From Actinomycetota bacterium (GTDB lineage: Bacteria; Actinomycetota; Humimicrobiia; Humimicrobiales; Humimicrobiaceae): a stretch of 15,577 nt of DNA. The notes under the pieces were generated by a model that had not been told where the DNA came from, made no database searches, and was given only the letters and a program-made list of their open reading frames with translations. Positions 1-8,029 of this stretch are shown here, piece by piece (the stretch's first letter is position 1; each line of letters starts with the position of its first letter). Both the position numbers and the translations under genes were made by a program. Where the stretch lies: the NCBI GenBank assembly GCA_003563375.1, contig PWSB01000057.1, positions 1 through 15,577 on the forward strand. Reading direction: 5' to 3'.

Positions 1-51
1 CCCTGTTTTTCCAAGGCCCACAACAAGCAGGTTTTTGTTTTCCATTTCCAT
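1..51 (-). CDS. murD: UDP-N-acetylmuramoylalanine-D-glutamate ligase, N-terminal fragment (partial)
   Basis: Only the first 17 codons lie in the window; the rest runs off the left edge. They read MEMENKNLLVVGLGKTG, where GLGKTG is the glycine-rich turn of the N-terminal Rossmann-like domain of MurD, which binds the UDP part of the substrate. MurD is the cytoplasmic ligase that adds D-glutamate to UDP-MurNAc-L-Ala. The start at 51 is preferred over the in-frame ATG at 45 because AGGG lies 7 bases upstream. It begins 4 bases after the mraY stop, and the order mraY-murD is the usual one in dcw clusters, which supports the call more than the short sequence does. Confidence 0.8.
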   Translation of the reverse strand, partial: MEMENKNLLVVGLGKTG

Positions 52-55
52 ATCT

Positions 56-1069
56 TTACCCTAAAAATTTTATGTAATACATAAAAAAGCCAAGTGCAGC
101 AAAGAGCCCTGCAACCAGCCAGAACCTTATTATCACCTTTATCTCAGGCCAGCCCATAAGCTCAAAATGATGATGGATGGGGGCCATTTTAAATACCCGT
201 TTATTAAATATCTTATACCAAAAGACCTGTATTATAACCGAAAGCGTCTCCAGGACGAACACTCCGCCTATTATCAAAAGAAGCAATTCCTGGTTTAATA
301 TTATGGCAACAGCAGCTATAAGCCCCCCTAGCCCAAATGAGCCGGTATCCCCCATGAAAATCTCGGCTGGAGCGGTGTTCCACCATAAAAATCCTATGGC
401 GGCGGCTATGGTGGCTGCGCATATAACCGCAATGTCTATTCCATAGGAAAGGTCAAAGAATATCCATTCCAGCAAGCCGATGAACATAAACACAGCAAGG
501 ACAATGGAAGCGGAACCTGCGGCTAGCCCGTCCAGCCCGTCAGTGAGATTGACCGCATTGGTGGTACCGATGATTATAAATACGATAAGAAGATAATAGG
601 CATAGCCAAGCTCCACGTTTATTGCGGTAAGGGGTATGCCTACAGATGTATCAAAATTAAATACCCATATCCCCATGGATATAAAATAGATACACACTAT
701 CATCAAAAGAAAGATCTTTACCCAGCCACGAAGGCCTAAAGAACTTTTTTTTCTAATAGATATATAATCATCGATGAAACCTATAAGTGTACAAAGCAGG
801 AAAATAGAGAATACAAAAAAACCCTCCAGGCTGTATTCCCCCCACCTGAAATATTTTATATGGCTCACTATTATAAAAGCATTAAGGGAGCAGATCACAA
901 AGACTAAGCCGCCCATGGTAGGGGTCCCTACCTTTATATTGTGTGATTTGGGCCCGTCAATCCTTATCCTTTCACCCATTTTCCTGCTTTTTTGAAACTT
1001 TATAAAAATAGGTGTGGTCACAAGGGAGAGCACGCCTCCGATGATCAAAGATAGAAAAATCCAATCCAT
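56..1069 (-). CDS. mraY: Phospho-N-acetylmuramoyl-pentapeptide-transferase (lipid I synthase)
   Basis: This integral membrane enzyme moves phospho-MurNAc-pentapeptide from UDP to undecaprenyl phosphate, giving lipid I on the inner face of the membrane. The 337 residues are a normal length and mostly hydrophobic, in about ten predicted membrane segments. Family signatures are all visible: FIDD at 98-101 followed by a lysine-rich stretch, NAVNLTDGLDG at 171-181, MGDTGS at 239-244 and the PIHHHFE loop near 298-303. These carry the Asp and His residues that bind magnesium and the uridine substrate. It starts 9 bases after murF and is followed 4 bases later by murD, so it is surely co-transcribed with both. 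Confidence 0.97.
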   Translation of the reverse strand: MDWIFLSLIIGGVLSLVTTPIFIKFQKSRKMGERIRIDGPKSHNIKVGTPTMGGLVFVICSLNAFIIVSHIKYFRWGEYSLEGFFVFSIFLLCTLIGFIDDYISIRKKSSLGLRGWVKIFLLMIVCIYFISMGIWVFNFDTSVGIPLTAINVELGYAYYLLIVFIIIGTTNAVNLTDGLDGLAAGSASIVLAVFMFIGLLEWIFFDLSYGIDIAVICAATIAAAIGFLWWNTAPAEIFMGDTGSFGLGGLIAAVAIILNQELLLLIIGGVFVLETLSVIIQVFWYKIFNKRVFKMAPIHHHFELMGWPEIKVIIRFWLVAGLFAALGFFMYYIKFLG

Positions 1070-1078
1070 TTATACCTG

Positions 1079-2455
1079 CTATATCCGTTTTATTATATCT
1101 TCCATTTTATTTGCCCTGGATCCCTTTACAAGCACTACATCGCCTTTTTTTAAAAAGTCCCCGATATTTTCTAAAAGCTTTTGTTTGCTCTTAAAATAAA
1201 AGCTGTTTTCGCCGCAGCCGTCACAGATGTTTTTAGCTAGGTTACCAAAAGAAAGAAGAAGGTCAATGTTTTTTTTCCTTACCCCTTCCCCTACTGTGTA
1301 ATGCATAAGTGCCGAGTCTTTTCCTAATTCAAGCATGTCGGAGAGTATAGCCACGGAACGGGCTGATTTGGATTTAGATATGTGTGTTAATGTGTCCAGG
1401 GCAGACGAGACCGAAAGAGGGCTGGCGTTATAACAATCGCTTATCACGATCTTTCCGTCCTTTTCAAATACTTCCATCCTGTTGCCTTCTATTGCAGCTT
1501 CCTCTATCCCCATCTTGATATCCTGTTTATCTATGCCCAGGGTATGGCTTACCGCAGCTGCTGCGCAGCCATTATAGATATTGTGGTAACCGGGTATGTT
1601 CAGCCTGACCGGAACTATCCTGGAGCCTTTTTTGCAGAATAAAAAGGTATATCTTCCTAATGGATCTGCTGATTCATCTATAAAATTATAATCCAGGTCT
1701 TTTCCTTTTCCGAATTCTATTATCCTGCAGCCCACGGCCTCTTTTATCAGTTCGGTCCACTGGTTGTCATGGTTTAGAAAAAGGCTTCCACCTTTTTCTT
1801 CCAAGCCATGGGCGATCTCGGCTTTAGCCAGCGCGATCTGGCTGATATCATCAAAAAATTCCAGATGAGATTCCCCCACTGCTGTTATTATGCCCAAGTC
1901 TATGTCGATCATTTCAGCAAGCTCCTTTATCTGCCCTTTGTCCCTCATGGCAAGCTCAGCAACAAAATATTCAGTACTCTTGTCAACCTCCAGGATCGAC
2001 TTTGGGACCCCGATCTGGTTATTATAATTTTTAGGTGTAAAGCATATACGGTGTTTTCTTTTCAGGATGGACACAAGGATGTCTTTTGTGGTAGTCTTGC
2101 CGACACTTCCGGTTATCCCTATAACTACAGGATCTACCATCCTAATATAATTGTATGCCAGTCCGTGCAAAAATCCCAGGTTGCTCTCGCTCAAGAAAAC
2201 TGCAATGTCTCCGGATAAGCCTTCCGGTATATTTTTATTCCCCTCTTCATACACGAAACCGCAGGCACCTTTGGATATTGCCTGTTCTATATAATCATGC
2301 CCATCAAAGTTTTCGCCTTTAAGGGGGATGAAAAACTCTCCTTTCTTCAAAGTCCTGGTGTCTGTGGATATGGAATCTATTAAAAGATTCTCATCCCCCC
2401 CTATTTTTTTTGCCCCTGTCCATCTCTGTACATCGGTTAATTTAATTTTTTCCAT
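1079..2455 (-). CDS. murF: UDP-N-acetylmuramoyl-tripeptide--D-alanyl-D-alanine ligase
   Basis: MurF is the cytoplasmic ATP-dependent ligase that adds D-Ala-D-Ala to the UDP-MurNAc-tripeptide, the last soluble step of precursor synthesis. The protein has 458 residues, a normal length. It shows the Mur ligase order: an N-terminal substrate domain, the P-loop ITGSVGKTTTK near 114-124, NYNNQIGVP just after it, the ELAMRDKGQI region typical of MurF, and a C-terminal domain with LSDMLELG and VLVKGSRANKMEDI near the end. Its ATG lies inside the end of murE (14-base overlap, different frame), which suggests translational coupling. The mraY gene starts 9 bases downstream. Confidence 0.96.
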   Translation of the reverse strand: MEKIKLTDVQRWTGAKKIGGDENLLIDSISTDTRTLKKGEFFIPLKGENFDGHDYIEQAISKGACGFVYEEGNKNIPEGLSGDIAVFLSESNLGFLHGLAYNYIRMVDPVVIGITGSVGKTTTKDILVSILKRKHRICFTPKNYNNQIGVPKSILEVDKSTEYFVAELAMRDKGQIKELAEMIDIDLGIITAVGESHLEFFDDISQIALAKAEIAHGLEEKGGSLFLNHDNQWTELIKEAVGCRIIEFGKGKDLDYNFIDESADPLGRYTFLFCKKGSRIVPVRLNIPGYHNIYNGCAAAAVSHTLGIDKQDIKMGIEEAAIEGNRMEVFEKDGKIVISDCYNASPLSVSSALDTLTHISKSKSARSVAILSDMLELGKDSALMHYTVGEGVRKKNIDLLLSFGNLAKNICDGCGENSFYFKSKQKLLENIGDFLKKGDVVLVKGSRANKMEDIIKRI

Positions 2456-3923
2456 AGCTGTTTAGGATCTCTCGTACTGTTTCCTGGTCACTAAAATGAA
2501 TACGCCGGCCTTTAAATTCTTGGTAATCTTCATGCCCTTTTCCGGCAATCATTACAATATCATCTTTTTTGGCCAACGATATGGCATGTTCAATGGCTTT
2601 TTTCCTGTCAGGTATTTTTTTAAAAAGGTCTTTTTCTTTAAAACCATTTGAGATCATATCTATGATAGCCAAAGGGTCTTCAGAACGCGGATTGTCAGAA
2701 GTGATTATACTAAAAGATGAATAATTACTTGAAACCATACCCATCATCTTCCTTTTTTTGCGGTCCCTGTCTCCCCCGCAGCCAAAGACAGTGATAAGCC
2801 TTGCTCCAGAAGGCAATAGTTCTTTAGCGGTAGAAAGCACATTTTCAAGGCCGTCCGGGGTATGGGCATAATCTACGATAACTGTAAATTTTTCATTGGC
2901 TATTTTTTCGAACCTTCCGGGGACCCCTTTAAGCGAGCCGATCCCTTTTACGATATGTCTGCAAGATACACCAAGGTTTAATGCTGCCCCTACAGCACCC
3001 AGGATGTTATAGACATTAAACCTCCCGCAAAGGGGCGAGATCAGTCGGATTTTTTTTCTGTCTTTGAAGCAAAGGTCAAACTCTATCCCTTTTATGCTGC
3101 TTTTTATGTTTTCAGCACAAAGATCCGCATTTGGATCATTGATGGAAAAGCTTGTGGTATCAAGGTCAGTTGTATCCAATATTATCTTTCCATAGTAGTC
3201 ATCGATGTTGATTACCGCAAACCGGCCCCCAAAGAGTCTTCTGTCCGCTTCTGTAAAAAGCTTTCTTTTTGCTTCAAAATAACTTTCCATATCTTTATGG
3301 TAATCAAGGTGGTCCTGGGATAGATTGGTAAACACAAAACCTTCAAAGTCTAAAAGATCCACTCTGCCAAGATCTATAGAATGGGAAGATACCTCCATGG
3401 TGGCTGAACGGGCCCCCAGGCTTAAGCTGTCTGAGAAAAAACGGTTAAGCTCTATAGGATCGGGGGTAGTCCTGTCAAATTTAACCTCTTTTCCTGGCAA
3501 ATATGACTTCACTGTTGTTATCAGGGAATTTGGTATACCTGCTTCATTCAGTATGGAATTTAATAAAAAACATGAGGTAGTCTTGCCATTGGTGCCCGTA
3601 ACCCCTGTGACCTTAAGCTTTTTGCTGGGAAAACCAAAAAAATTTTTCGATATAGCCGCAAGGCTTCTTCTGGTATTTTTTACCATTACCTTTGTGACCT
3701 TATGGTCAATAGGGGCTTCTTTCTGTATTAGGACAGCAGCTGCTCCTCCCCTCACAGCTTCTGCCAGGAAACGATGGCCGTCATCACTAAAACCTTCTAT
3801 AGCTATGAAAAGATTATTGCTGGATACCTTTTTGGAGTTTATGGCCAGATCAGATATATCCATATCCGAATCTCCTTCAAGGATCCTGTATTCTAAACCT
3901 TCAAGTACATGTTTAAGCTTCAT
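2442..3923 (-). CDS. murE: UDP-N-acetylmuramoyl-L-alanyl-D-glutamate--2,6-diaminopimelate ligase
   Basis: MurE adds the third residue of the peptide stem to UDP-MurNAc-L-Ala-D-Glu in the cytoplasm. The 493 residues contain the P-loop GVTGTNGKTT at 107-116, TTPDP near 152-156, the YFEAK lysine (219) that is carbamylated in this family, and GKGHEDYQ at 461-468. At 410-413 it has DNPR followed by SEDP, the signature of meso-diaminopimelate-specific enzymes; lysine-adding MurE differ here. This predicts DAP-type peptidoglycan. The start at 3923 has an AGGT six bases upstream. The gap to ftsI upstream is 48 bases, the longest inside this cluster; I see no convincing promoter or terminator in it. 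Confidence 0.97.
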   Translation of the reverse strand: MKLKHVLEGLEYRILEGDSDMDISDLAINSKKVSSNNLFIAIEGFSDDGHRFLAEAVRGGAAAVLIQKEAPIDHKVTKVMVKNTRRSLAAISKNFFGFPSKKLKVTGVTGTNGKTTSCFLLNSILNEAGIPNSLITTVKSYLPGKEVKFDRTTPDPIELNRFFSDSLSLGARSATMEVSSHSIDLGRVDLLDFEGFVFTNLSQDHLDYHKDMESYFEAKRKLFTEADRRLFGGRFAVINIDDYYGKIILDTTDLDTTSFSINDPNADLCAENIKSSIKGIEFDLCFKDRKKIRLISPLCGRFNVYNILGAVGAALNLGVSCRHIVKGIGSLKGVPGRFEKIANEKFTVIVDYAHTPDGLENVLSTAKELLPSGARLITVFGCGGDRDRKKRKMMGMVSSNYSSFSIITSDNPRSEDPLAIIDMISNGFKEKDLFKKIPDRKKAIEHAISLAKKDDIVMIAGKGHEDYQEFKGRRIHFSDQETVREILNSYGKN

Positions 3924-3971
3924 AAATCTACCTAGACTTATAATATGTGGTTTGGGATAAAAATCAAAGCA

Positions 3972-5684
3972 TCAATTTATCATGATAAACCTTTGCAATG
4001 AAAATTGCATCAGTTTGCTGAACAATGGCGCAGCAACGGTCCCGCCCCATATTTCACCGCCCTGTGGTTCGTCTATGACAATAAGCATCGCAACCTTGGG
4101 GTCCTCATAAGGGGCAAAACCTATGAATGATGTAATCACTCTCCCTTCATCATAGCCAGGCCTGTTTTTGTTGGCCTTCTCTGCAGTTCCTGTCTTCCCG
4201 CACACTTTTACCCCTTCCACACCGGCCATCCCCCCAGTCCCATCTTCTACCACAGATAACATCATGTCCTTTAGGTGTTTGCTGGTCTCCTGGTCCATCA
4301 CCCTGACCCTGTTGGCTGTATCTTTAGATTCCATTATGTTTTCATTTAACCTGATCTCCTTTGCCAGGGTGGGAGTAAGCAGATAGCCTCCGTTGGCTAT
4401 AGCACTTGCTGCCCTCAATAACTGTATGGGAGTGACAGTTATGCTCTGGCCGATCGCCATCGCACCGATCGTCGATTCAGGCCAGGTCTGGTAGTTAAAA
4501 AGATATCCTGATTCTTCTCCGGGATAATCTATACCTGTGGGCTCTGAAAACCCGAATTCTTTAATAGATTCCCAGAAAAGCTGTTTTCCCATGGATAGAG
4601 CTATGACCACTGCACCGACATTACTAGAGTGTTTTATGATATCGCGGGTTGAATAATCTATATTGTGTGTCCTGAATATCTCTTTGATCTCCCTGTCCCC
4701 CACTTGTATGCGGGGAGGAAGGTGGAATACCTGCTGGCTCCCTGTAATGTTTTTGTCCACAGCTGCTGCTACCCCTACTATCTTAAAGGTCGAACCTGGC
4801 TCATAAGTAAAGGAAGTCCCGTTTAATTTGTAATATTCCGAATCATAATCCTCATAATTATTTAGGTCAAAACCCGGGTAATCTGCCATAGCAAGTATCT
4901 CTCCATTATTTGGATCCATTATAACTATGCTGCCGCCAGCAGCATTGTAACGGTGCACGGTTTTTGCCAATTCTTTCTGGGCCAAAAATTGTATCTGGGA
5001 ATCAATGGTCAATATAACATCAGCACCATTTATAGGTTCTATGTAGGTCTGTTTACTTCCTGGTATTATATTCCCGAATACATCCTTTTCGGATATAAAC
5101 TTGCCGTCTACCCCTCTAAGATTTTTTTCATAGTGCAGCTCTATTCCTGACAGACCCTTGTTATCGGTACCAGTAAATCCGATTAGGCTGGCAGCAAGGT
5201 CATCATGAGGATAAAATCTTTTACCCTCATTTTTAATATATATGCCTGGCAGATTTATCTCCTGTATGCGCTCAGCGACTTCAGTTTCGACCTTTCGTTT
5301 TATATATACAAACCCAAGATCTTCATTGGAAAGCAGCCCCTGGATTTTTTCCCGGTCCATTTCCAATATATCTGCCAGTATCCTTGCCTGGTCTGCAGGG
5401 TCTACAACCTGTCTGGGATCAGCATAAATTGTCTTTTCTATCAGGCTTACAGCAAGTTCGATGCCATTTCTGTCTAAGATCTTGCCTCTTTTTGAGTCTA
5501 GGATCGATTCATCTGTGTGTTGAAAATCTGCATATGTTATATATTTGGAAGCATGGATAAATTGTATATTTACAAGCTGGTAGCATATTACAAAAAAACC
5601 CGCCAATAAGAAAAAAAACAGGAAATAAATCCTTTTCCTGTCCATCTTATCATATTTTTTCCTTATCATTTTTCTTTTTTTCAC
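3972..5684 (-). CDS. ftsI: Class B penicillin-binding protein, septal transpeptidase (FtsI/PBP2B type)
   Basis: This is a membrane-anchored transpeptidase that cross-links septal peptidoglycan outside the membrane, working with FtsW and FtsL. The 570 residues comprise a basic cytoplasmic N-terminus, one membrane segment (about 19-40), a PBP dimerisation domain starting with RGKILDRNG at 66-74, and a transpeptidase domain with all three active-site motifs: STFK at 298-301 (nucleophile S298), SSN at 353-355 and KTGT at 497-500. It ends soon after this domain, so it lacks the C-terminal PASTA repeats of many Gram-positive PBP2x/SpoVD proteins. The chosen start is a GTG; in-frame ATGs at codons 6 and 14 are possible and none has a clear ribosome binding site. 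It lies 10 bases after ftsL. Confidence 0.95.
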   Translation of the reverse strand: MKKRKMIRKKYDKMDRKRIYFLFFFLLAGFFVICYQLVNIQFIHASKYITYADFQHTDESILDSKRGKILDRNGIELAVSLIEKTIYADPRQVVDPADQARILADILEMDREKIQGLLSNEDLGFVYIKRKVETEVAERIQEINLPGIYIKNEGKRFYPHDDLAASLIGFTGTDNKGLSGIELHYEKNLRGVDGKFISEKDVFGNIIPGSKQTYIEPINGADVILTIDSQIQFLAQKELAKTVHRYNAAGGSIVIMDPNNGEILAMADYPGFDLNNYEDYDSEYYKLNGTSFTYEPGSTFKIVGVAAAVDKNITGSQQVFHLPPRIQVGDREIKEIFRTHNIDYSTRDIIKHSSNVGAVVIALSMGKQLFWESIKEFGFSEPTGIDYPGEESGYLFNYQTWPESTIGAMAIGQSITVTPIQLLRAASAIANGGYLLTPTLAKEIRLNENIMESKDTANRVRVMDQETSKHLKDMMLSVVEDGTGGMAGVEGVKVCGKTGTAEKANKNRPGYDEGRVITSFIGFAPYEDPKVAMLIVIDEPQGGEIWGGTVAAPLFSKLMQFSLQRFIMIN

Positions 5685-5694
5685 ATCTTAGTCA

Positions 5695-6225
5695 TCAGGG
5701 GATAAAAAATGTTAAAACACCTTCCGACACAACCATTACCAAATCCTGTATATAATAGACAGTGCCTAAAAGGTTATTGTATTGTTTGGTTGTCTCAGAA
5801 GGCCCTCTTGCCAGGTAATCGTGCAGTCGCTGATTATTTTCCATGCTCGCCTGCGCCACCGCCATTATTTCAATATCCTGAGCTATTTCCATTCCCAAGT
5901 CTTCCTGTGCCACAGTAATTATCCTGGAGGGAGACCTGAGTTCTGAGACTTGAAGTGATATTCTGTCCTGGCGTTCCTGCTCTGTAGTTATTGTCTCATT
6001 AAGCTGGAGTATGTCTTTTTGGTAATTGATGGTCTGTATTTTCAAGCCTATGTTAAACAAGACCCCTATGCAGACCAGCAGAATAGCTGCTACTATTATA
6101 TAGAACAATGCACTGTTAGAATAGACTATTTTCTCCTGCTTTTCTTTTTTTCTATCCACTAGATAGAAAAGAGGATATTTTTTCTTATAGTTTTCGCTTT
6201 CTTTAATTAATGGCCTGGTATTCAT
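5695..6225 (-). CDS. ftsL: FtsL-like cell division protein
   Basis: FtsL is a small bitopic protein that links the FtsB/DivIC partner to the septal synthase FtsW-FtsI. The 176 residues have a charged cytoplasmic N-terminus, one membrane segment at about 38-60, a polar and probably coiled-coil stretch at about 63-98, then SPSRIITVAQEDLGM at 98-112, which fits the proline-arginine...leucine-glycine-methionine motif at the end of FtsL coiled coils. Position between rsmH and ftsI is the standard one. The start overlaps the rsmH stop by one base (TAATG). Unusual is the roughly 60-residue tail beyond the motif, ending in a hydrophobic stretch; typical FtsL proteins stop near the motif. Confidence 0.85.
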   Translation of the reverse strand: MNTRPLIKESENYKKKYPLFYLVDRKKEKQEKIVYSNSALFYIIVAAILLVCIGVLFNIGLKIQTINYQKDILQLNETITTEQERQDRISLQVSELRSPSRIITVAQEDLGMEIAQDIEIMAVAQASMENNQRLHDYLARGPSETTKQYNNLLGTVYYIQDLVMVVSEGVLTFFIP

Positions 6226-7160
6226 TATAGTTTTTCAATCGCCCTTAGTTTTGCACTTCTAGCCCGGGGGTTTTCCATGATCTCCTCTTGTGTTGGATTT
6301 ATTATCTTCCTTGTGACTACCCTCCCCCTTTTTTTAGCCCCGCACCTGCAGACCGGCAGCAAAGGCGGGCAGGTGCATCTTCCTGAGAAATTGATAAATT
6401 TATTTTTTACTATTCTGTCTTCTAGGGAATGATAGGAAATTATTACCATTCTTCCGCCCTTTTTTAGTACATCAAAACCGTCTTCAATCCCTTTTTCAAG
6501 GTTTTTAAGCTCATCGTTTACTTCTATCCTTATTGCCTGGAAGATTCTTTTAGCAGGATGGCCTCTTTTGTATCTGTGTTCGGGGGGGACAGAGTCTTTT
6601 ATTATCCCTGCAAGCCTGGAGGTTGACTTTATTTCTTCCCGGCTTCTCTCTTTTACTATATTCGCCGCTATTCTCCCCGACCATTTCTCCTCACCATATT
6701 TGTAGAAGATCTCCCTTAGCTCCTCTTCACTGTATCTGTTTATTACTTCATGTGCAGTTTTGCCTTCACACCCAAACCTCATATCAAGCATCTCGTCCCT
6801 CATATAGCTAAAACCCTTTGTTGACTTATCGATCTGAAAAGAGGACAAACCCAGATCGTATAAAATCCCGTCTACTTCTTCGATATCCAGACCGGCCAAT
6901 ATACTCTTTACATTAGCAAAATTATCTTCTTTTAAAAAAATTATATCTTTATAATTTTTTAATCTGCTGGCGGCGGTGCTTAAAGCCTGGCTACAAAGAT
7001 CTACTCCGATTAATTTGCCTGTGGGGGCAATTTCTTTAATTATTGCTATGGTATGGCCAGCACCGCCAAGTGTTCCCTCAAAGATGGTATCGCCTTGTTT
7101 TAAATCTAAATAATTTATAACCTCCCCTACAAGAACCGGATGGTGATAATCATTTTTCAT
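6225..7160 (-). CDS. rsmH: 16S rRNA (cytosine(1402)-N(4))-methyltransferase
   Basis: RsmH (formerly MraW) uses S-adenosylmethionine to methylate N4 of C1402 in the 16S rRNA decoding site. The 311 residues match the usual length. Visible motifs are YHHPVL at 5-10, the SAM-binding loop EGTLGGAGHT at 28-37, YDLGLSSFQID at 102-112, then HPAKRIFQAIRIEVNDEL, ISYHSLEDRIVK and the C-terminal NPRARSAKLRAIEK. A cysteine cluster (CTCPP...VCRCG) precedes the C-terminus and is also common in the family. The ATG has AAAGGT just upstream. It starts 9 bases after mraZ and overlaps ftsL by one base. Confidence 0.97.
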   Translation of the reverse strand: MKNDYHHPVLVGEVINYLDLKQGDTIFEGTLGGAGHTIAIIKEIAPTGKLIGVDLCSQALSTAASRLKNYKDIIFLKEDNFANVKSILAGLDIEEVDGILYDLGLSSFQIDKSTKGFSYMRDEMLDMRFGCEGKTAHEVINRYSEEELREIFYKYGEEKWSGRIAANIVKERSREEIKSTSRLAGIIKDSVPPEHRYKRGHPAKRIFQAIRIEVNDELKNLEKGIEDGFDVLKKGGRMVIISYHSLEDRIVKNKFINFSGRCTCPPLLPVCRCGAKKRGRVVTRKIINPTQEEIMENPRARSAKLRAIEKL

Positions 7161-7169
7161 CTTACCTTT

Positions 7170-7604
7170 CTAAAAACCTAATTCTTCCAAAGTCGTGTCC
7201 TGTCCAAGGAACTGACCGTCTGCCTTTTTGTAATAGTTCTCCCATTCTTCTTTGGACCAGATCTCCGCCCTGTCGGAGACACCGACAAGTACTATCTCTT
7301 TTTTTATAGCTGAGTAATCAATAAGGTTTTGGGGTATTTTTACCCTTCCCTGCTGATCCATGGACTCTTCACAGGCAGAGGAGAAGAACCACCTGGCAAA
7401 CCTCTGTGTATTTTTTTTGGTCAAGGGAAGGGACATTATTTTTTCCTGCCATCTTACCCATCCTTCCCTGGAAAATAAAAAAAGACATTTCTCTCCAAAA
7501 CCTTTGGAGATGATAATGCCTTTTATAAGGTCTTCTCTAAATTTGGAAGGGACAAACATCCTTCCTTTTTTGTCCAACAACCTATGGTATTCACCTAAAA
7601 ACAT
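7170..7604 (-). CDS. mraZ: Transcriptional regulator MraZ
   Basis: MraZ is a ring-forming DNA-binding protein made of two SpoVT/AbrB-like halves; it binds tandem repeats in front of its own operon and controls the dcw genes. The 144 residues show the paired motifs, DKKGRMFVPSKFRE at 11-24 and MDQQGRVKIPQNL at 82-94, each a DxxGR...P pattern. The start MFLGEYHRLLD is typical of the family and has AGGA 8 bases upstream. It is the first gene of the cluster. The upstream gap carries a set of 10-base repeats that suits autoregulation (listed separately). Confidence 0.96.
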   Translation of the reverse strand: MFLGEYHRLLDKKGRMFVPSKFREDLIKGIIISKGFGEKCLFLFSREGWVRWQEKIMSLPLTKKNTQRFARWFFSSACEESMDQQGRVKIPQNLIDYSAIKKEIVLVGVSDRAEIWSKEEWENYYKKADGQFLGQDTTLEELGF

Positions 7605-7653
7605 AACCCGGTCCTACCTTTTTGGTACAAGGTGGCAGACTATATAGTGCTTA

Positions 7654-7683
7654 TTCCCTCCACTTCCCACCACATTACACCAT
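7654..7683 (-). promoter_or_regulatory. Candidate MraZ operator: three 10-base direct repeats
   Basis: Reading the minus strand from 7683, three 10-base units follow each other: ATGGTGTAAT, GTGGTGGGAA and GTGGAGGGAA. The last two match at 9 of 10 positions and the first shares 6 of 10 with the second; TGG recurs exactly every 10 bases. Known MraZ operators are short TGG-containing direct repeats with 10-base spacing immediately in front of mraZ. The site lies 50-79 bases upstream of the mraZ start and just after the proposed promoter, where binding would block transcription. The assignment to MraZ is inference from position and pattern. Confidence 0.7.
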
Positions 7684-7684
7684 T

Positions 7685-7713
7685 AAGGTACCATATTATT
7701 CCATAGTTGTCTA
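7685..7713 (-). promoter_or_regulatory. Candidate promoter of the dcw cluster
   Basis: On the minus strand TAGACA (7713-7708; one mismatch to TTGACA) is followed after 17 bases by TACCTT (7690-7685), a weak -10 box preceded by TGG, which makes it an extended -10. An A/T-rich stretch with a run of seven A (about 7740-7714) lies directly upstream, like an UP element. Transcription would start near 7678, at the edge of the candidate MraZ operator. Confidence 0.45.
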
Positions 7714-7783
7714 CTATTTTTTTATTTCATTTAAAAATTATTTTACAACAAGTATTGAAGCTTAAGGGTAAATTTTTTGGCGG

Positions 7784-8029
7784 TCAATCTTCTTTTATTC
7801 TAAGCTCCCGGGCAATAAGCTTTCCGTCTTCGGACCTGGTAAGCTCCTCTATTTTTTTCTCTGCTTCATTTAGCTTTTTTAGGCAGTAGGAAGAAAATTT
7901 AATCCCCTGTTCAAATTTTTCCATAGCATCTTCAAGTGAAATATTCTCATCTTCCAGTTCATTTACCACCATCTCCAAGCTTTTTAATGCCTGCTCAAAA
8001 TCCATTTTCTTTATATTTTCTTCATTCAT
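7784..8029 (-). CDS. xseB: Exodeoxyribonuclease VII small subunit
   Basis: XseB is the small helical subunit that coats the large subunit of exonuclease VII, which degrades single-stranded DNA from both ends. The start at 8029 gives 81 residues, the normal size, beginning MNEENIKKMDFEQALKSLE; GGAGAG lies 6 bases upstream. The open frame reaches back to 8086, but that would add 19 residues inside xseA that do not look like the family. The core with DFEQALKSLE, ELEDENISLEDAMEKFEQG and a final helix rich in Lys/Glu is characteristic. It overlaps the end of xseA by 8 bases, so translation is probably coupled. It is the last gene of its transcript; no clear terminator follows. Confidence 0.93.
   Translation of the reverse strand: MNEENIKKMDFEQALKSLEMVVNELEDENISLEDAMEKFEQGIKFSSYCLKKLNEAEKKIEELTRSEDGKLIARELRIKED

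Noticed and set aside
745..3057. Runs of eight T (eight A in the coding strand) in mraY (745-752), murF (1269-1276) and murE (3050-3057) as programmed slippage sites
   Set aside because: Lysine-rich genes in A/T-rich DNA give such runs by chance, the frames are intact on both sides, and no alternative product is suggested.
3325..3960. Plus-strand open frame of 211 codons opposite murE
   Set aside because: It lies within well-supported murE, has no recognisable domains and no ribosome binding site.
7741..7783. Imperfect palindrome around AAGCTT after xseB as a terminator
   Set aside because: The stem is short and A/T-rich and no T run follows in the direction of transcription.
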